The notes under the pieces: generated by a model
What the model was told of the DNA's origin: nothing
Seen by the model: the letters and a program-made list of their open reading frames with translations, nothing else
Databases searched by the model: none
Shown here: one piece after another, positions 46,138 to 59,046 of the stretch
How the letters are laid out: the number at the start of each line of letters is the position of its first letter
How positions within the stretch are numbered: the first letter of the stretch is position 1
Origin: Acorus gramineus
Taxonomy: Eukaryota; Streptophyta; Magnoliopsida; Acorales; Acoraceae
Reading direction: 5' to 3'
Assembly (NCBI GenBank): GCA_030737835.1
Contig: JAUJYN010000018.1
Span: forward strand, 1,178,001-1,242,000
Length of the DNA stretch: 64,000 bases
Made by a program: the position numbers and the translations under genes

Positions 46138-47208
46138 CGCACACCCCCCACGGTAGAGGGGATCACACAAATTTTGGCACTTTATCCGAACGGAGCATGA
46201 GTACCTGATCAAGGACCAGCTTCGAGACAGTATACGCCATGTTTATCCGGATATATGCCGCCTCGGCAAGCCAATCAGAATTTTACTCCTCGATCAGTAC
46301 CCTCTTCCGTGCCGTTACGACAAAGCATGTTAACCCATAATACCATCGTCAAAAACCCAGTAAATCAGATCCTAGTACATAAACATCTTATAACAAATAT
46401 TGAAAAACAAAAGCTAGAACCTATTATACAAGCCCTGATGGAAAAACTAGAAAACCTAAACTTCGAAAGCACATACGCAATAGGAGCCACGAATCATGAT
46501 GAATTACCTAGTATCATTCCAGGTGGTTTAATCCTTCTGGCACCCAAACCCTATCAGGCCCCTCACCCCATACACAGGACAAATACCCCAGCCCATCGCA
46601 ATTTATCCCGTAAAGGGAGGTCCCATTCGACCATTGGACCTTTTCCCCCAGGCACAACCTAGTCAGACCAATGAGATTAGGGCCAGAGTTCTTCCTACCT
46701 ATCCCTCTGCTCCACCAAGGACGCAAGCCTTTATTCCCCAACAAGTACCACAAAGGAAATACACCGCTATTCCGCCCCCATCGAATTATGAGTCTCCTGC
46801 TCCTGAAATTATTGAATCTACAGAATGTCCCAAGCAGGACTCTGACGATGATGAAGAATTTATGGATGGAGAACTGTTGGAACTCTTTTACCCTACTCCA
46901 ATACAACCTGAATCTATCATCCAAGCCTTAAAACCAATTGAATCTAAATACCCCTTGTCTCTACCTGCTCAAGACCAAATCATATCAATGACCGTCAAAC
47001 CAGCCCTGGAAGCTTCAGATGACTCAAATCTTGATTTTGAGATGGATTAAAACCTAGTTCAACCAATTATGCATATTCTCAAATCAGAACCACTTATATT
47101 TAAAAATGCACAATTTGAGGGAGCAGTCGAGCCATCCCAATTGTCAGATCCACTCGACTTGCCATCCTATCTGCCTGAGGAGCTCTCTCCAGATTCCCCC
47201 GCCATATC
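46138..47208 (+). pseudogene. Unassigned coding-like sequence of the Tat/Ogre-like background
   Basis: It follows the B1 solo LTR and, by the target duplication, continues the interrupted gag region. It has long plus-strand frames with Pro-rich composition (APPRTQAFIPQQVP) and an acidic stretch (DSDDDEEFMDGELLELF), without a domain I can name. I first considered a pararetrovirus relic, but position favours the distal gag or gag-pol part of the Tat-lineage element. It is a fossil with several breaks, ending where a B2 LTR begins (47209). Confidence 0.45.
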
Positions 47209-48419
47209 TGTCATGCCCCAACGCGGCCGTCCCCGAGACGTGGCAATAATAAAATATCAGCTATAGATACCTAAGGTCAATAAAGACTCCAACAACAACA
47301 CACGAGGTGGCAAAGAAAGGATAATGATAACTGACTGAAAAGCGAAAGCATAATATATAAACAATGTCTGTAAACCAAAAACATTATTACAGACTCGAAT
47401 ACACAATCACTATCCTGTGAGAGCCAAGTCTAGACCAAAGAAAATACAACCTGTGCCACATGCACGATTTACAATACATACAATGACTCTAGGACTATTG
47501 ATAGCCTCGCACTCGCCACCCGCCGGAAGAACGCTCCACGCCCATAAGACCACGCCACAGGAAAGCTCCAGCTCCACGCCCAACACTGCCCCTGAAAAGA
47601 AACAGTATGCGAGGGGTGAGCTACAAGCTCAGTGAGTGGCTGGAAACCAATCACCATACAACAGTTCAATACTAAGGCAATTTCCTTTCAAGGAAAACAT
47701 GGGTAGAAACCCAATGGATAACAAGGTCACGCGGCGGTGCGACCAACCTCACCCTCACCCTCACCCTCACTCCCAGAGGGAGACTCTTGGGACTTTTAGG
47801 GAGAGACCATACCGTTGGTCGAGGAGACCCGGGATTACTGGTCCACACAACACTACTGGATCACCAACCTCACCCTCACCCTCACTCCCGAAGGGAGGCT
47901 CTTGGGACTTTTGGGGAGTGACCATACCGTTGGTCGAGGAGACCCGGGATTACTGGTCTACGCAACGCTACTGGATTATCTACATCGAGATAACTGCCCA
48001 ACGATGTCTTTGAACATCGATACGAGACCGGACCCAACAACTATGGGAACGGACGAACAACGAATGGTCACAAGGAGACGTGTCTTCACCTCATCCTCAC
48101 CCTCACTCCTGGAGGGAGACTCTTGGGACTTTTGGAAGAGACTTAGACTGCTCTACACCCTTGGTCCACCGGTAGCCCTTTCCCCGGGTAGTCACTACCT
48201 GGTATACTCCCATGATCAGTACGCTTCCGAACGCCTTGGTGGTACCTACGGATGGGAGCCCTCTGTCAGGATAGCTTTCCCAACGCCGGGAAGTTCCTAT
48301 ATCGGATCTAATGAAGGGGAGAACGATTCCACGGTCGCAATATCATTCGTTAACCTTTTCCCAGGTAGCCTCTGCCTGGTACACTCCCACGATCAGTACG
48401 CTTCTGAACGCATCGGTGG

Positions 48420-51206
48420 TGTCTTGCACCAGGGCGGCCGTCCCCGGGACGCGGCAAGTGTATATATGATATCAGCAGTCTATACAGGAGGTCAATAACA
48501 TACTCTAAACAACACCAAAATGACAACACAGACAAAAGCAGGGCTGACATGATATATACACCAATAGCGGAAGCTAAAAGACTGAGTCTGTAAATCAAAA
48601 ACATATTACAGACTCGATACATAATCAACTGTCCAGTGAGAGCCAATATATACAATGACATCCAATATAATACAAACAGGTGCCCAAGCACGGAAATATA
48701 ATACATACAATCAAAAGAAAGGATGCTGATGGCCTCTAACACTCGCGGGACGTGGCGCTGCTCCGCTATTGATGAAATCCCTCGGGGAGCTCCTCCTTCA
48801 AGTCCGACTCAGTGATAACTGGAGAAAAATATATATGCGAGGGGTGAGCCACACGCTCAGTGAATAGCACAACCCATGCATCACAATTTATATTAACCAC
48901 AATTAATTATTCAAAGCCTCAAAGTGGCAGGAACTACACAATCCAGTGGGTCGCAACATCGCCGACCCACCACACCCTCACCCTCACCCTCTAAATAGGT
49001 GACATGGTCTATTGGGACTGACTAGGCTGTTAATCACCCTTGGCCCACCGATAGTCTCTCCTCCACTCCGTAGGCTGCCTGGTCTACACCCAAAATTCAG
49101 CACAGTCCGAACCCAAATCAAGAGGTGCCTACTGATGGGAGCCCCCTGTCAGGAAGGCCTGTCTAACGCTGGGACAGTCTCTATACGGATCCAACGAAGG
49201 GAAAAGAAACAGCCTATCCACACGTATACGAACCACTTGGATCCATCGGCAACGCATCTCAACAACTCTAATGTCATGAATTCTTCAGAATTCCTCTAGG
49301 GCGCATAACCAAGATGCGGGGAACATATATTATAACTACCAGGTTATAATATACCATAAGTTCGCATTTAATTTAATAAATTAAACTAATAGGACACATG
49401 CATAGGTCGGGGCTTTCCTAGCATGAAACATGGTGTCAGGATGCATGGCTCTTACACATATCCTAAGGGTGCAAGTCCCTAACATACAAGGTCTAGGGTG
49501 GCATGCATACTACATACTAATCATGCTTGCATAGATTACATATTATACAAGTTAATATTAAACTATGGTGCCCCAGGGGAGGACGGTATACGCCCAAGTG
49601 CATATAGCGCCTCCCTACTGGGTTGGATTGTCCCACTCACCAATACCTAGGTCGTCGAGTGACCGTCCGTCAAGATTCTGCAAGATAGGTTAATCAACTC
49701 AGTGAGTAAAATACACAAATACATAAAAAAAATACACTTAAAATACCCAACACTCGGACAAGCCTAGATACGGCCCGCACGCACGCGAGTCCGAGCACCC
49801 CGACTCACTCCGGAACCCCCGGGTAGCCATACGAACAGCCACCCGCCCCGAGCGCACAGCCGCACCCCAACCCTCGCGTCCAGACGCACTGCCGAGCCCC
49901 CTGCCCGCATGCCCGGACATGCTGTCGAGCCCCTTCCCGCACGCCCAGACATGTTGCCGTGCCCAGCCCGGGTGCCCAGACACACCACACGCTCGGGCGC
50001 ACGCACGCGCGCGCCTGTGCACACCGAGCATCCAGCCCCGGATGCACCCGCGCGCACTGTGCCCCAGCGCAGTGCCCGCACGCACTCCCCGCTCGCCCTG
50101 CGCTCATCGTGCCCCCTGCGCAGCAACTGCACATCGCCCGCTCGCCCCGCGTACTGCGCCCCCTGCGCAGCACCCGCTCGCACGCCCGCTCGCACGCCCG
50201 TGCGCACCCCCTCTCGCACGCGCGCGTGCCCTGCCAGCTCGTCTGGTAGCGCGTCTGCCCTGCTTGCCTGCTTGCCTGCCTGCGCGCACGCGTCGAGGAG
50301 CCCGCACTGCCCGAGCAGCCGCAACCACCTCTCTCAGCCCTTCCTCACCCCCAACCACTCATGGTCACCTTCCACGCCCAAAAACACCTCCTAAACATGC
50401 ATCTAAACAAGAATGGAAGGAAAGGAAACTCACCCAAAGGAGAGGAAGGGAAGGGAAAGAGATCGGGTGCTTTTCGCGCACCGAAACACCACCTCCAAGG
50501 CCACCACCACCAAGCCCTCCTTCAGCCCTAAAAATGGCTGAAAACTGAGGAGAAAAGGGGCCATGAGAGGGGGTCACACAAGAGGGAACTCGAAAATGAA
50601 ACCATACAAAGGTAGATCGGGTCCTTACCAAGCTTTTCTCCTTCTAGGGTTTTTGATTTCAACCACCTTAGCTAGGTCAAAAGGGGGATTAAAGAGAGGG
50701 GGAGAGAGAGATTTTGGTGGAGAAGAAGATGAATAGGGGGAGGATTAGAGGGTGACGCCCACTTAAAGGGCCACACACTTACCACACACACACACACTCA
50801 CTTACACTTAACACTAATTAGGTTTAGGCTAGGTTTAGGTGCACTTAGGTGAGATTTGACCCTAGTCAACCCAACCACACTAAAATCCAAAATCAATTGA
50901 CCAAGTCATGGGCCCACATTGACTAAGTGAAGTCTCCCAATGACTTTTCGCTCGGTCAAAACCCGGATACGATTCGGAACTGTGAAATTCTGAAACGTTA
51001 CCGGAATTCGATGAAATTTTTGTGAGTGGCTTGAAATGGCACCAGGACACATAATATGCAGTTAGATTTTCAATCGGAGTCCTCAAACTCAGGATGATAG
51101 CTAAAAGTCCAAAATTTTAGCGGTTCCGATCGAAAAACGAAAAAGTTAAAAACTGGCAGAATGCTCCAATGGTGACCAGAAGGATGAAAGTGACACATAT
51201 ATAAAA
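48420..51206 (-). repeat. 3' LTR of E3
   Basis: It runs from TGTCTTGCACCAGGGCGGCC to GTGACACATATATAAAA, followed by the polypurine tract. It contains GAATTCTTCAGAATTCC near 49278, a GC-rich alternating tract (about 49760-50310), a CCACCACCACC run near 50500, a CA run near 50780-50800 and the U3 block 50950-51200. Confidence 0.9.
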
Positions 51207-51222
51207 TTCTTCCCCCCTTAGG
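51207..51222 (-). other. Polypurine tract of E3
   Basis: The minus-strand purine run CCTAAGGGGGGAAGAA, identical to the E1 tract, sits directly before the LTR. Confidence 0.85.
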
Positions 51223-51253
51223 AAATTTTTCCTCAAAATAAATATAAGAACAT

Positions 51254-52850
51254 CTAAGAAGGGAAAAGATGCGGATACGCGTCACGCATGGCGTCCTCGA
51301 GCTCCCAAGTGGCCTCGGCACCGGAACGGTGGTGCCATCGCACCTTGACCAACTGGACGGTCTTGGTGCGGAGCCTCTTCCCGTGGCGGTCCATGATCTC
51401 GATCGGTTGCTCGACGAATGACAAGTCTGGCTCGAAGACGAGCGGCTCGAACGGGATGACGTTAGCAGGATCGTGGACATAATGCCTCAACTGCGAGACA
51501 TGGAAGACGTCATGGGCCTGAGCCAACTGTGGGGGCAGAGCTATGCAATAGGCCACCTCCCCAACTCGCTCGAGAATGAGGAACGGCCCAATGAAACGCG
51601 GACTCAGCTTGCCCCGCACACCGAAACGAAAGATGCCCTTCATCGGGGATACCTTCAGGAAGACATGGTCACCAACTTCGAACGCGAGCTCACAGCGACG
51701 ACGGTTGGCGTAGCTCTTCTGACGGCTCTGAGCGACTCGGATACGCTCACGAATCGTCTTCACTATCTCTGAGGTCTGGTGAATGATCTCTGGTCCCCCA
51801 ACTGGCGCTCTCCGACCTCGTCCCAACACAAGGGGGACCTGCAGCTGCGGCCATAGAGCCCCTCGACCAAGATCTTTTGCTTCAGCTCTGCGTCGTAAGG
51901 AATGCATACTCGGCCTCTGAACCGTAGGATCCCGTCCTCACGAATCTGGTAGTCCGGACGCTTGCCCCGGGCGACGCCTTCAGAGATGACTATAAAATGC
52001 GGATCCTGAGCCTGAGCCATGCGGATCTCGTCGAGAAGAACTGGCTGCACCATTAGCTTGGCCAAAAAGCCACACGCAGGAGTCTCTCGAACGGTGATCG
52101 AGTAAGCGACCTCCTCCAGAAGCCTCCAACGACGTACAGCCATGTGGGCGGCCATGCCCAAGGGCTGCCTGCTGAGAGCATCCGCCACGACATTCACCTT
52201 ACCCGGATGGTAAGCGATGTCACAATCATAGTCCTTCAGGAACTCGACCCAACGTCTCTGACGCATGTTGAGCTCCGGCTGGGACTGCAAATATGTCAAG
52301 CTCTTATGATCAGTAAAGAGCTCGAACTCCTCGCCATAGAGGTAATGCCTCCACATCTTCAGCGCAAAGATGATCGCTGCCAACTCAAGGTCGTGGGTGG
52401 GGTAATTCTGCTCGTGGGGCTTCAACTGACGCGACGCGTAAGCCACAACCTTATCGTGCTGCATCAGGACGCAACCCACACCCAACCGCGATTCATCGGA
52501 GTGTACTGCGAACCCACCACTCCGAAACGGAAGGGTAAGAACTGGCGCTGAGGTGAGCCTTCGCTTCAACTCCAGGAAGCTCTCCTCGCAAGACGGGGAC
52601 CACTCGAACCGGACATCCTTCCGAGTGAGGCGGGTAAGAGGTACATCTATCTTCGAGAAACCCTCGACAAACCTCCTGCAATAACCCGCCAAGCCCAGGA
52701 AGCTCCGAATCTCTGTGAGGGGGTTCGACGGTCGACGCCAATTCGACACGGCGAGCGTCTTGTCTGGGTCCACAGATATGCCCTCGCCGGAAATCACGTG
52801 GCCCAGAAAGGCCATACGCTCCAACCAAAACTCGCACTTAATCCACCATC
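51254..52850 (-). pseudogene. pol: Distal pol of E3: RT thumb, RNase H, integrase ends, chromodomain-like tail
   Basis: On the minus strand: [17 protein letters not shown] with [11 protein letters not shown] and [15 protein letters not shown] (reverse-transcriptase thumb and connection, about 52620-52850); RNase H with [20 protein letters not shown] and [16 protein letters not shown] (about 52280-52560); the stretch leading into integrase (DAELKQKIL); then integrase C-terminal sequence ([28 protein letters not shown]) and the tail IEIMDRHGKRLRTKTV ... VRWHHRS ... ATWELEDAM ... YPHLF of the Tekay/Del type (about 51254-51400). It would supply RNase H and part of integrase. I do not see the integrase catalytic core in this copy. 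It is a fossil. Confidence 0.92.
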
Positions 52851-53520
52851 AATTTGATGCTTCTAAGGTATTCCTTGACTGGGAAAAGAAGCGTTGGGAG
52901 GGCACCATGAGGTCCCGATATAGGATATCCCGACAACCAAACAAGGAACACGGAGTACTCTAGCCCTAGTCTCAACGCTGACCTCGCAAGGCCCCTTAAT
53001 CTAGAAAAGGAAAACTAGAAGAAGACATCACCCTTAAAGAACACTACCAACTCTACTGGAAACCCATGCTCCGAAATCAAATAACACACAATCAGTTCCC
53101 TTTTTCAAGGAAAAACATGGGTAGAAACCCAATGATCACTGGGTCACGCGGCGGCGCGACCAACCTCACCCCCACCCTCACTCCCGAAAGGAGTCTTTTG
53201 GGACTTATGGGGAGAGACTTAGACTACTCTACACCCCTGGTCCACCGGTAGCCTCTCCCCGCTCCGTAGCTTACCTGGTATACTCCCACGATTCAGCACA
53301 GTCCGAAACCAAATCAGGAGGTGCCTACTGATGGGAGCCCTCTGTCAGGATAGCCTGTCTAACGCCGGGGATGTCACTACACGGATCCAACGAAGGGGAG
53401 AACGATCCCACGTTCACCAAGCAAAACCCAATGGAAAACAATCACTCTCGATACTCGCTCAGTGAGATATCACCCACATGCATAACAACAACCAACACAC
53501 TCATATATATAGGGAGCTGG
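52851..53520 (-). repeat. LTR-derived spacer between gag and pol of E3
   Basis: It has the same mosaic as in E2, in the same order: the block around GGTATTCCTTGACTGGG and GGTCCCGATATAGGATATCC (52868-53000), the B-like block with AAACATGGGTAGAAACCC and CACGCGGCGGCGCGACC (53060-53160), the A/B block with CCACCGGTAGCC (53240-53251) and GATGGGAGCCCTCTGTCAGG (53330-53349), then GGATCCAACGAAGGGGAG near 53383. The join to pol (TCAATTTGATGCTTCTAAGG near 52848-52868) is the same as in E2. Confidence 0.85.
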
Positions 53521-54968
53521 GAAATCAAAACAATACCTCGGACCATGATACCCGAAGCCTGCTCCTCCTCGGCCGAAAGCGCTGCAACTCTGCCCTGGAC
53601 AAACTGCGGCTGAGGAGCAGGGGCACGCCTCGCAGGCTGCGCAGGCTGCCTCCACTGGTCAACACGGCCACCCTGTGGCTGCTGCTGCTGACGCTGAGGC
53701 TGCTGCTGGTATGGCTGCCGCTGCTGCTGGCGCTGAGGCTGCTGCTGATACGGCTGCTTGTGCAACTGCTGCTGCTACTGTAGAGGCAGCACGCGGGGTC
53801 GGCCAGCATCAGGGCAATTATACAAGATATGCCCGATGCGCTGACAGTGGTAACAGCGCCGCGTCTCCGGTCGCCTGGCCTGGACTGGCACTGCCGCAAT
53901 GGGTGCTGGACCTCGCGCTGGCACCACATCGACTGGAGGAGAGGCGGCAGCTAACTGATCAAAGCGGGGCCTTATCTTCTTGCGCTGTCCCTGGTCCTGG
54001 CTCCTGGGAGGTCTCTGGTCTACAGAAGGGGTTAGAACCCTCACGAGGATCCCGAGGTCTCTCTTGACTGTCTTCGCCCGAGACACCAAGTCCGAGTACC
54101 TTGTGAATGCCTGGGAGGTGACATGCACCCGAATGGCGCTACTGAGACCAAGCTCCAAACAACGACACCGCGTCTCCTCGTCCATCACCAAAGCTGGGGC
54201 GAACCTGGAAAGCCTCGTTAAGCGCGTAGAGTAGTCAGCGACAGACATGGAGCCCTGCGTCAGCTGCTCGAACTCCGGCATCACGATCTGGCGCGTCGAG
54301 AACGGGAAGTACTCCTCGAGGAAATACCTCCAGAATCCTGCCCACAAAAGCTGCCCCACTCCCTCGGGGATGTCCACTGATCGGGTAGCCCACTAGTCAG
54401 CGGCGCTACCCTTCAGCATAAATGTGGCCAGGGAGACTCACTGGCGGTCGGTGCAATGCATGGTCGAGAAGATCGTGTCCACCTCCATCAACCAACGCTT
54501 TGGGGCAAGGGGATCCGCCGTCTGGCCATGGAACTCGGGAGGGTGGAGCTTCAGAAAGGCATTGAGGCCACTCTGATGCACTCGCGCTGCAGCCTCTAGC
54601 TCCACCTCCCTCTCCAGGGGATCCTGAACTCTCACCGCCGGAATCACCACAGGGACTGGGGGTACGTCGAGTACCACAGGCGAATCTGCCACCAAGGGGA
54701 CCTGTGGAACTGCATCACGGGCCGCCCTCAGCTCCTGAATCTCTCGTGCCTGCTCAGCCAATACTCTAGTCTGGGCCTCCAGTGCCCTGGTCTGAGTCTC
54801 CACCAAATCCGCTATCCGAGCGAACGCACGCTCCCATGCAGGAGGCTCCTGCGCCAGTCCTGGCCTCACAGCCGAGGACTCTCCAGTAGCATCCTCGCCT
54901 CTGGTAGGTCCAGAAACCTCCAAAGGTCGAGAGGGACCACGTCCGCGCCGTCCTCTGCGAGGAGGCAT
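53521..54968 (-). pseudogene. gag: gag of E3
   Basis: The start ATG at 54968 gives MPPRRGRRGRGPSRPLEV. A helical Ala/Arg/Gln-rich stretch follows (ADLVETQTRALEAQ, EIQELRAARDA), then the Gag core (LKLHPPEFHGQT, RWLMEVDTIFSTMHCTDRQ, FEQLTQGSMSVADYSTR, TSQAFTRYSDLVSRAKTV), the zinc knuckle CYHCQRIGHILYNC (53814-53855), and a Gln/Pro/Tyr-rich repetitive tail encoded by CAG-rich DNA (53690-53780). The packaging protein is of the Tekay clade. It has a small number of breaks. Confidence 0.92.
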
Positions 54969-55070
54969 ATCAGCAACCTAAGAAAACCAGACACTAGGAT
55001 CAGAATACTCATATAGAAATCCTAGGACTCATCTCTACGAAAAAGAAGACAATTGGCTCTGATAGGACCA

Positions 55071-55083
55071 GGCTCTGATACCA
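55071..55083 (-). promoter_or_regulatory. Primer-binding site of E3
   Basis: On the minus strand TGGTATCAGAGCC lies five bases after the LTR end, complementary to the initiator tRNA-Met 3' end. Confidence 0.9.
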
Positions 55084-55088
55084 ACTTT

Positions 55089-57869
55089 TGTCACGCCCCA
55101 GGGCGGCCGTCCCCGGGACGCGGCAAGTGTATATAAGATATCAACAATCTATATAGGGGGTCAATAACATACTCTAAACAACATCCAAATGACAACACAG
55201 ACAAAAGCAAGGCTGACATGATATATACACAAATAGCGGAAGCTAAAAGACTGAGTCTGTAAATCAAAAACATATTACAGACTCGATACATAATCAACTG
55301 TCCTGTGAGAGCCAATATATACAATGACATCCAATATAATACAAACAGGTGCCCAAGCACGGAAATATAATACATACAATCCAAAAAAAAGGATGCTGAT
55401 GGCCTCTAACACTCGCGGGACGTGGCGCTGCTCCGCTACTGATGAAGTCCCTCGGGGAGCTCCTCCTTCAAGTCCAACTCAGTGATAACTGGAGAAAAAT
55501 TATGCGAGGGGTGAGCCACACGCTCAGTGAATAGCACAACCCATGCATCACAATTCATATTAACCACAATTAATTATTCAAAGCCTCAAAGTGGCAGGAA
55601 CTACACAATCCAGTGGGTCGCTACATCGCCGACCCACCACACCCTCACCCTCACCCTCCAATAGGTGACATGGTCTATTGGGACTGACTAGGCTGTTAAT
55701 CACCCTTGGTCCACCGATAGTCTCTCCTCCACTCCGTAGGCCGCCTGGTCTACTCCCACAATTCAGCACAGTCTGAACCCAAATCAGGAGGTGCCTACTG
55801 ATGGGAGCCCTCTGTCAGGAAGGCCTGTCTAACGCTGGGACAGTCTCTATACGGATCCAACGAAGGGAAAAGAAACAGCCTATCCACACGTATACGATCC
55901 ACTTGGATCCATCGGCAACGCATCTCAACAACTCTAATGTCATGAATTCTTCAGAATTCCTCCAGGGCGCATAACCAAGATGCGGGGAACATATATTATA
56001 ACTACCAGGTTATAATATTTACTAAGGCATGCAAAAATACCATAAGTTCGCATTTAATTTAATAAATTAAACTAATAGGACACATGCATAGGTCGGGGCT
56101 TTCCTAGCATGAAACATGGTGTCAGGATGCATGGCTCTTACACATATCCTAAGGGTGCAAGTCCCTAACATACAAGGTCTAGGGTGGCATGCATACTACA
56201 TACTAATCATGCTTGCATAGATTACATATTATACAAGTTAATATTAAACTATGGTGCCCTAGGGGAGGACGGTACACGCTCAAGTGCATATAACGCCTCC
56301 CTACTGGGTTGGATTGTCCCACTCACCAATACCCGGGTCGTCGCGTGACCGTCCGTCAAGATCTGCAAGACAGGGCATTCAACATGATGAGTAAAATATA
56401 CAAATACATACAAAATATGCTAGAAATACCCAACACTCGGACAAGCGTACATACGGCCCATACGCATGCGAGTCCGAGCACCCCGACTCACTCCCGAACC
56501 CCCAGGCAACCGTACGCACAGTCACCCGCCCCGGGCGCACAGCAGCACCCAGCCCGTGCGCCCAGACGCACTGTCGAGCCCCCTGCCCGCATTCCTGGAC
56601 ACGCTACCAAGCCCCTGCCCGCACGCCCAGACACGCTGCCGCGGCCAGCCCGCGCCCCAGACACACCACACGCTCGGGCGCACGCACGCGCGCGCCCATG
56701 CGCACCGCGCGTCCATCCCCGGATGCACCAGCGGGCACTGCGCCCCAGCGCAGCGCCCGCACGCACTCCCCGCTCCCCTTGCGCTGACCGCGCCCCTTGT
56801 GCAGCAACCGCACATCGCCCGTTCGCCTCGCGTACTTCGCCCCCTGCGCAGCACCCGCGCGCACGCCCGTTCGCACGCCCGCGCGCACGCGCGTGTGCCC
56901 TGCCAGCTCGCCCGGCAGCGCGCCTGCCCTGCCTGCCTGCCTGCGTGCGCGCGTCGAGGAGCCCGCACTGCCCAAGCCGGCACAACAACCTCCCTCAGCC
57001 CTCCCTCACCCCCAACCACTCATGCTCACCTTCCACACCCATAAACACCCGCTAAACATGCATCTAAACAAGAATGGAAGGAGAGGAAACTCACCCAAAG
57101 GAGAGGAAGGGAAGGGAAAGATATCGGGTGCTCTTTGCGCACCGAAACACCACCTCCAAGGCCACCACCACCAAGCACCCCTTCAGCCCTAAAAATGGCT
57201 GAAAACTGAGGAGAAAAGGGGCCATGAGAGGGGGTCACACAAGAGGGAACTTGAAAATGAAACCATACAAAGGTAGATCGGGTCCTTACCTTTCATTTCT
57301 CCTTCTAGAGTTTTTGATTTCAACCACTTGAACTAGGTCAAAAGGGGGGATTAAAGAGAGGGAGAGAGAGAGATTTTGGTGGAGAAGAAGATGAATAGGG
57401 GGAGGATTAGAGGGGGACGCCCACTTAAAAAGCCACACACTTACCACACACACACACACTCACTTACACTTAACACTAATTAGGTTCAGCTAGGTTTAGG
57501 TGCACTTAGGTGAGATTTGACCCTAGTCAACCTAACCACACTAAAATCCAAAATCAATTGACCAAGTCATGGGCCCACATTGACAAAGTCAAGTCTCCCA
57601 ATGAATTTTTGCTAGGTCAAAACCCGGATACGCTTCGGAACTGCAAAATTCTAAAATGTTACCGGAATTCGATGAAATTTTCTTGAGTGGCTTGAAATGG
57701 CATCAGGACACATAATATACAGTTAGATTTTCAATCAGAGTCCTCAAACTCAGGATGATAGCTAAAAGTCTAAAATTTTAGCGGTTCCGATCGAAAAACA
57801 AAAAAGTTGAAAAAACTGCCAGAATGTCCCAACGGTTACCAGAAGGTTAAAAGTGACACATAGATAACA
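55089..57869 (-). repeat. 5' LTR of E3 (2781 bp)
   Basis: It runs from TGTCACGCCCCAGGGCGGCC to GTGACACATAGATAACA. Internal landmarks match the 3' LTR, including the GC-rich alternating tract (about 56460-56970), CCACCACC tract near 57161, CA run near 57445-57465 and U3 block 57610-57860. Confidence 0.92.
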
Positions 57870-59046
57870 GCATCGGTGGCACCTACGGATGGGAGCCCTC
57901 TGTCAGGACAGCTACAACCCGGCCCTCTCCAACAAGGACGACATTGGGAGTAAACATTCCATGTTCGCAAAGCGAACCTAATGGAGAAACAACTACTCTC
58001 GATAATCACTTATCAAGATATCGAATACTACTGTACTCCCACACCGTTGCGTCGCTCGGACACAGGGGGGTGTCACGCCCCAACTACCGGCTTAACAATC
58101 TGATAAGATAATGAATTCTCCTGAATTCCACACGAGTGCATCACTCGGATGCACGGGGCGATTACATCGCTAGCGCTCTAACTAATAAGGTACAACCCGA
58201 CAGCGGGTCATACCCATGCCTATCCCAGATAGGCCTATCAGTTTTTTTAACATACGCATATAAATATATCCAGGAGAATTTTTATATCTAGCTATGTGCA
58301 TGAACCATATGCACAATCATCTAATAATTATAGGGACACTCTCTAACATGGATTTACATCATAATAAATCATACAACATGCATACATGGTCATTAATCAC
58401 ATAAGCACACAAGGCCTAACTTAAACATGCGTTGGATATCACCAACTTAAAAGAAAGGGTCAAGCGCGATCTCGCGCACTAACAGGTGCATGCCAATATT
58501 CCAAACGAACTTGAGTTGAGTAGGAAATCGCATCTACTTACTCAGTTCGTTCAGAGGGAGAGGGCGGGAGAGATCATCATCTCATGAAGCTGGTCATAGC
58601 TTTGCCCCATTAGCATGGGCGCAACAGCTACACCACGCCCTTGAGTCTTATCGCAAGGGAATATTAGGCAGGTGCCCGTTATTAACCCAGACTTATTCAT
58701 GCTGGATATTCCAATTAATATGGTGGGAGTATTATTACAATACTACCTAAGGCATGCCATATTCTATACATCCATACACATTACCAAAAATACAAGCCCA
58801 TACTAGAGGGGCTCATGCAACACAATCATTCATACATGAATACAATACATGTATATAAGCCTAGCATGCAAGATATCTACATATTATAGCTTAAGTATGG
58901 CTATACTACTTATCTACACAAGTAATATAGCTAGGGAGCCCCATCGATGCGCGACGCGCGTCGAGCGCATCCCGAGAGGGGGGGGATTGGATCGAACCAC
59001 TCACCGATACCCGGATCGCCGCGCGTCCAGTCTACGAGATCTGCAA

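Larger units (their letters stand above)
48420..57869 (-). mobile_element. Tekay-lineage element (E3), A1 subtype, both LTRs present
   Basis: A 9.45-kb minus-strand element with all structural landmarks: 3' LTR 48420-51206, polypurine tract 51207-51222, distal pol 51254-52850, LTR-derived spacer 52851-53520, gag 53521-54968, primer site 55071-55083, and 5' LTR 55089-57869. By eye the first 365 bases of the two LTRs differ at about 14 positions (near 96 percent). The flanking direct repeat is GCATCGGTGG on both sides (48410-48419, 57870-57879), longer than the 5 bp usual for this group. No protease or reverse-transcriptase palm is recognisable; the element appears non-autonomous and has several breaks. 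Confidence 0.93.
47209..59046 (-). repeat. B2-subtype LTR, incomplete, split by element E3
   Basis: It starts TGTCATGCCCCAACGCGGCC. The left part is 47209-48419 and the right part 57870-59046, which ends at the GAGATCTGCAA block, before the GC-rich tract and U3 expected from the copy at 8781. A tandem pair of about 120 bp is present at 47744-47980. No matching internal region is seen, so it counts as a solo LTR that lost its distal end. Confidence 0.8.

Noticed and set aside
46138-47208. Endogenous pararetrovirus (Caulimoviridae) relic
   Set aside because: No recognisable movement-protein, coat or RT motif, and the target duplication of the adjoining solo LTR places it in the Tat gag region.
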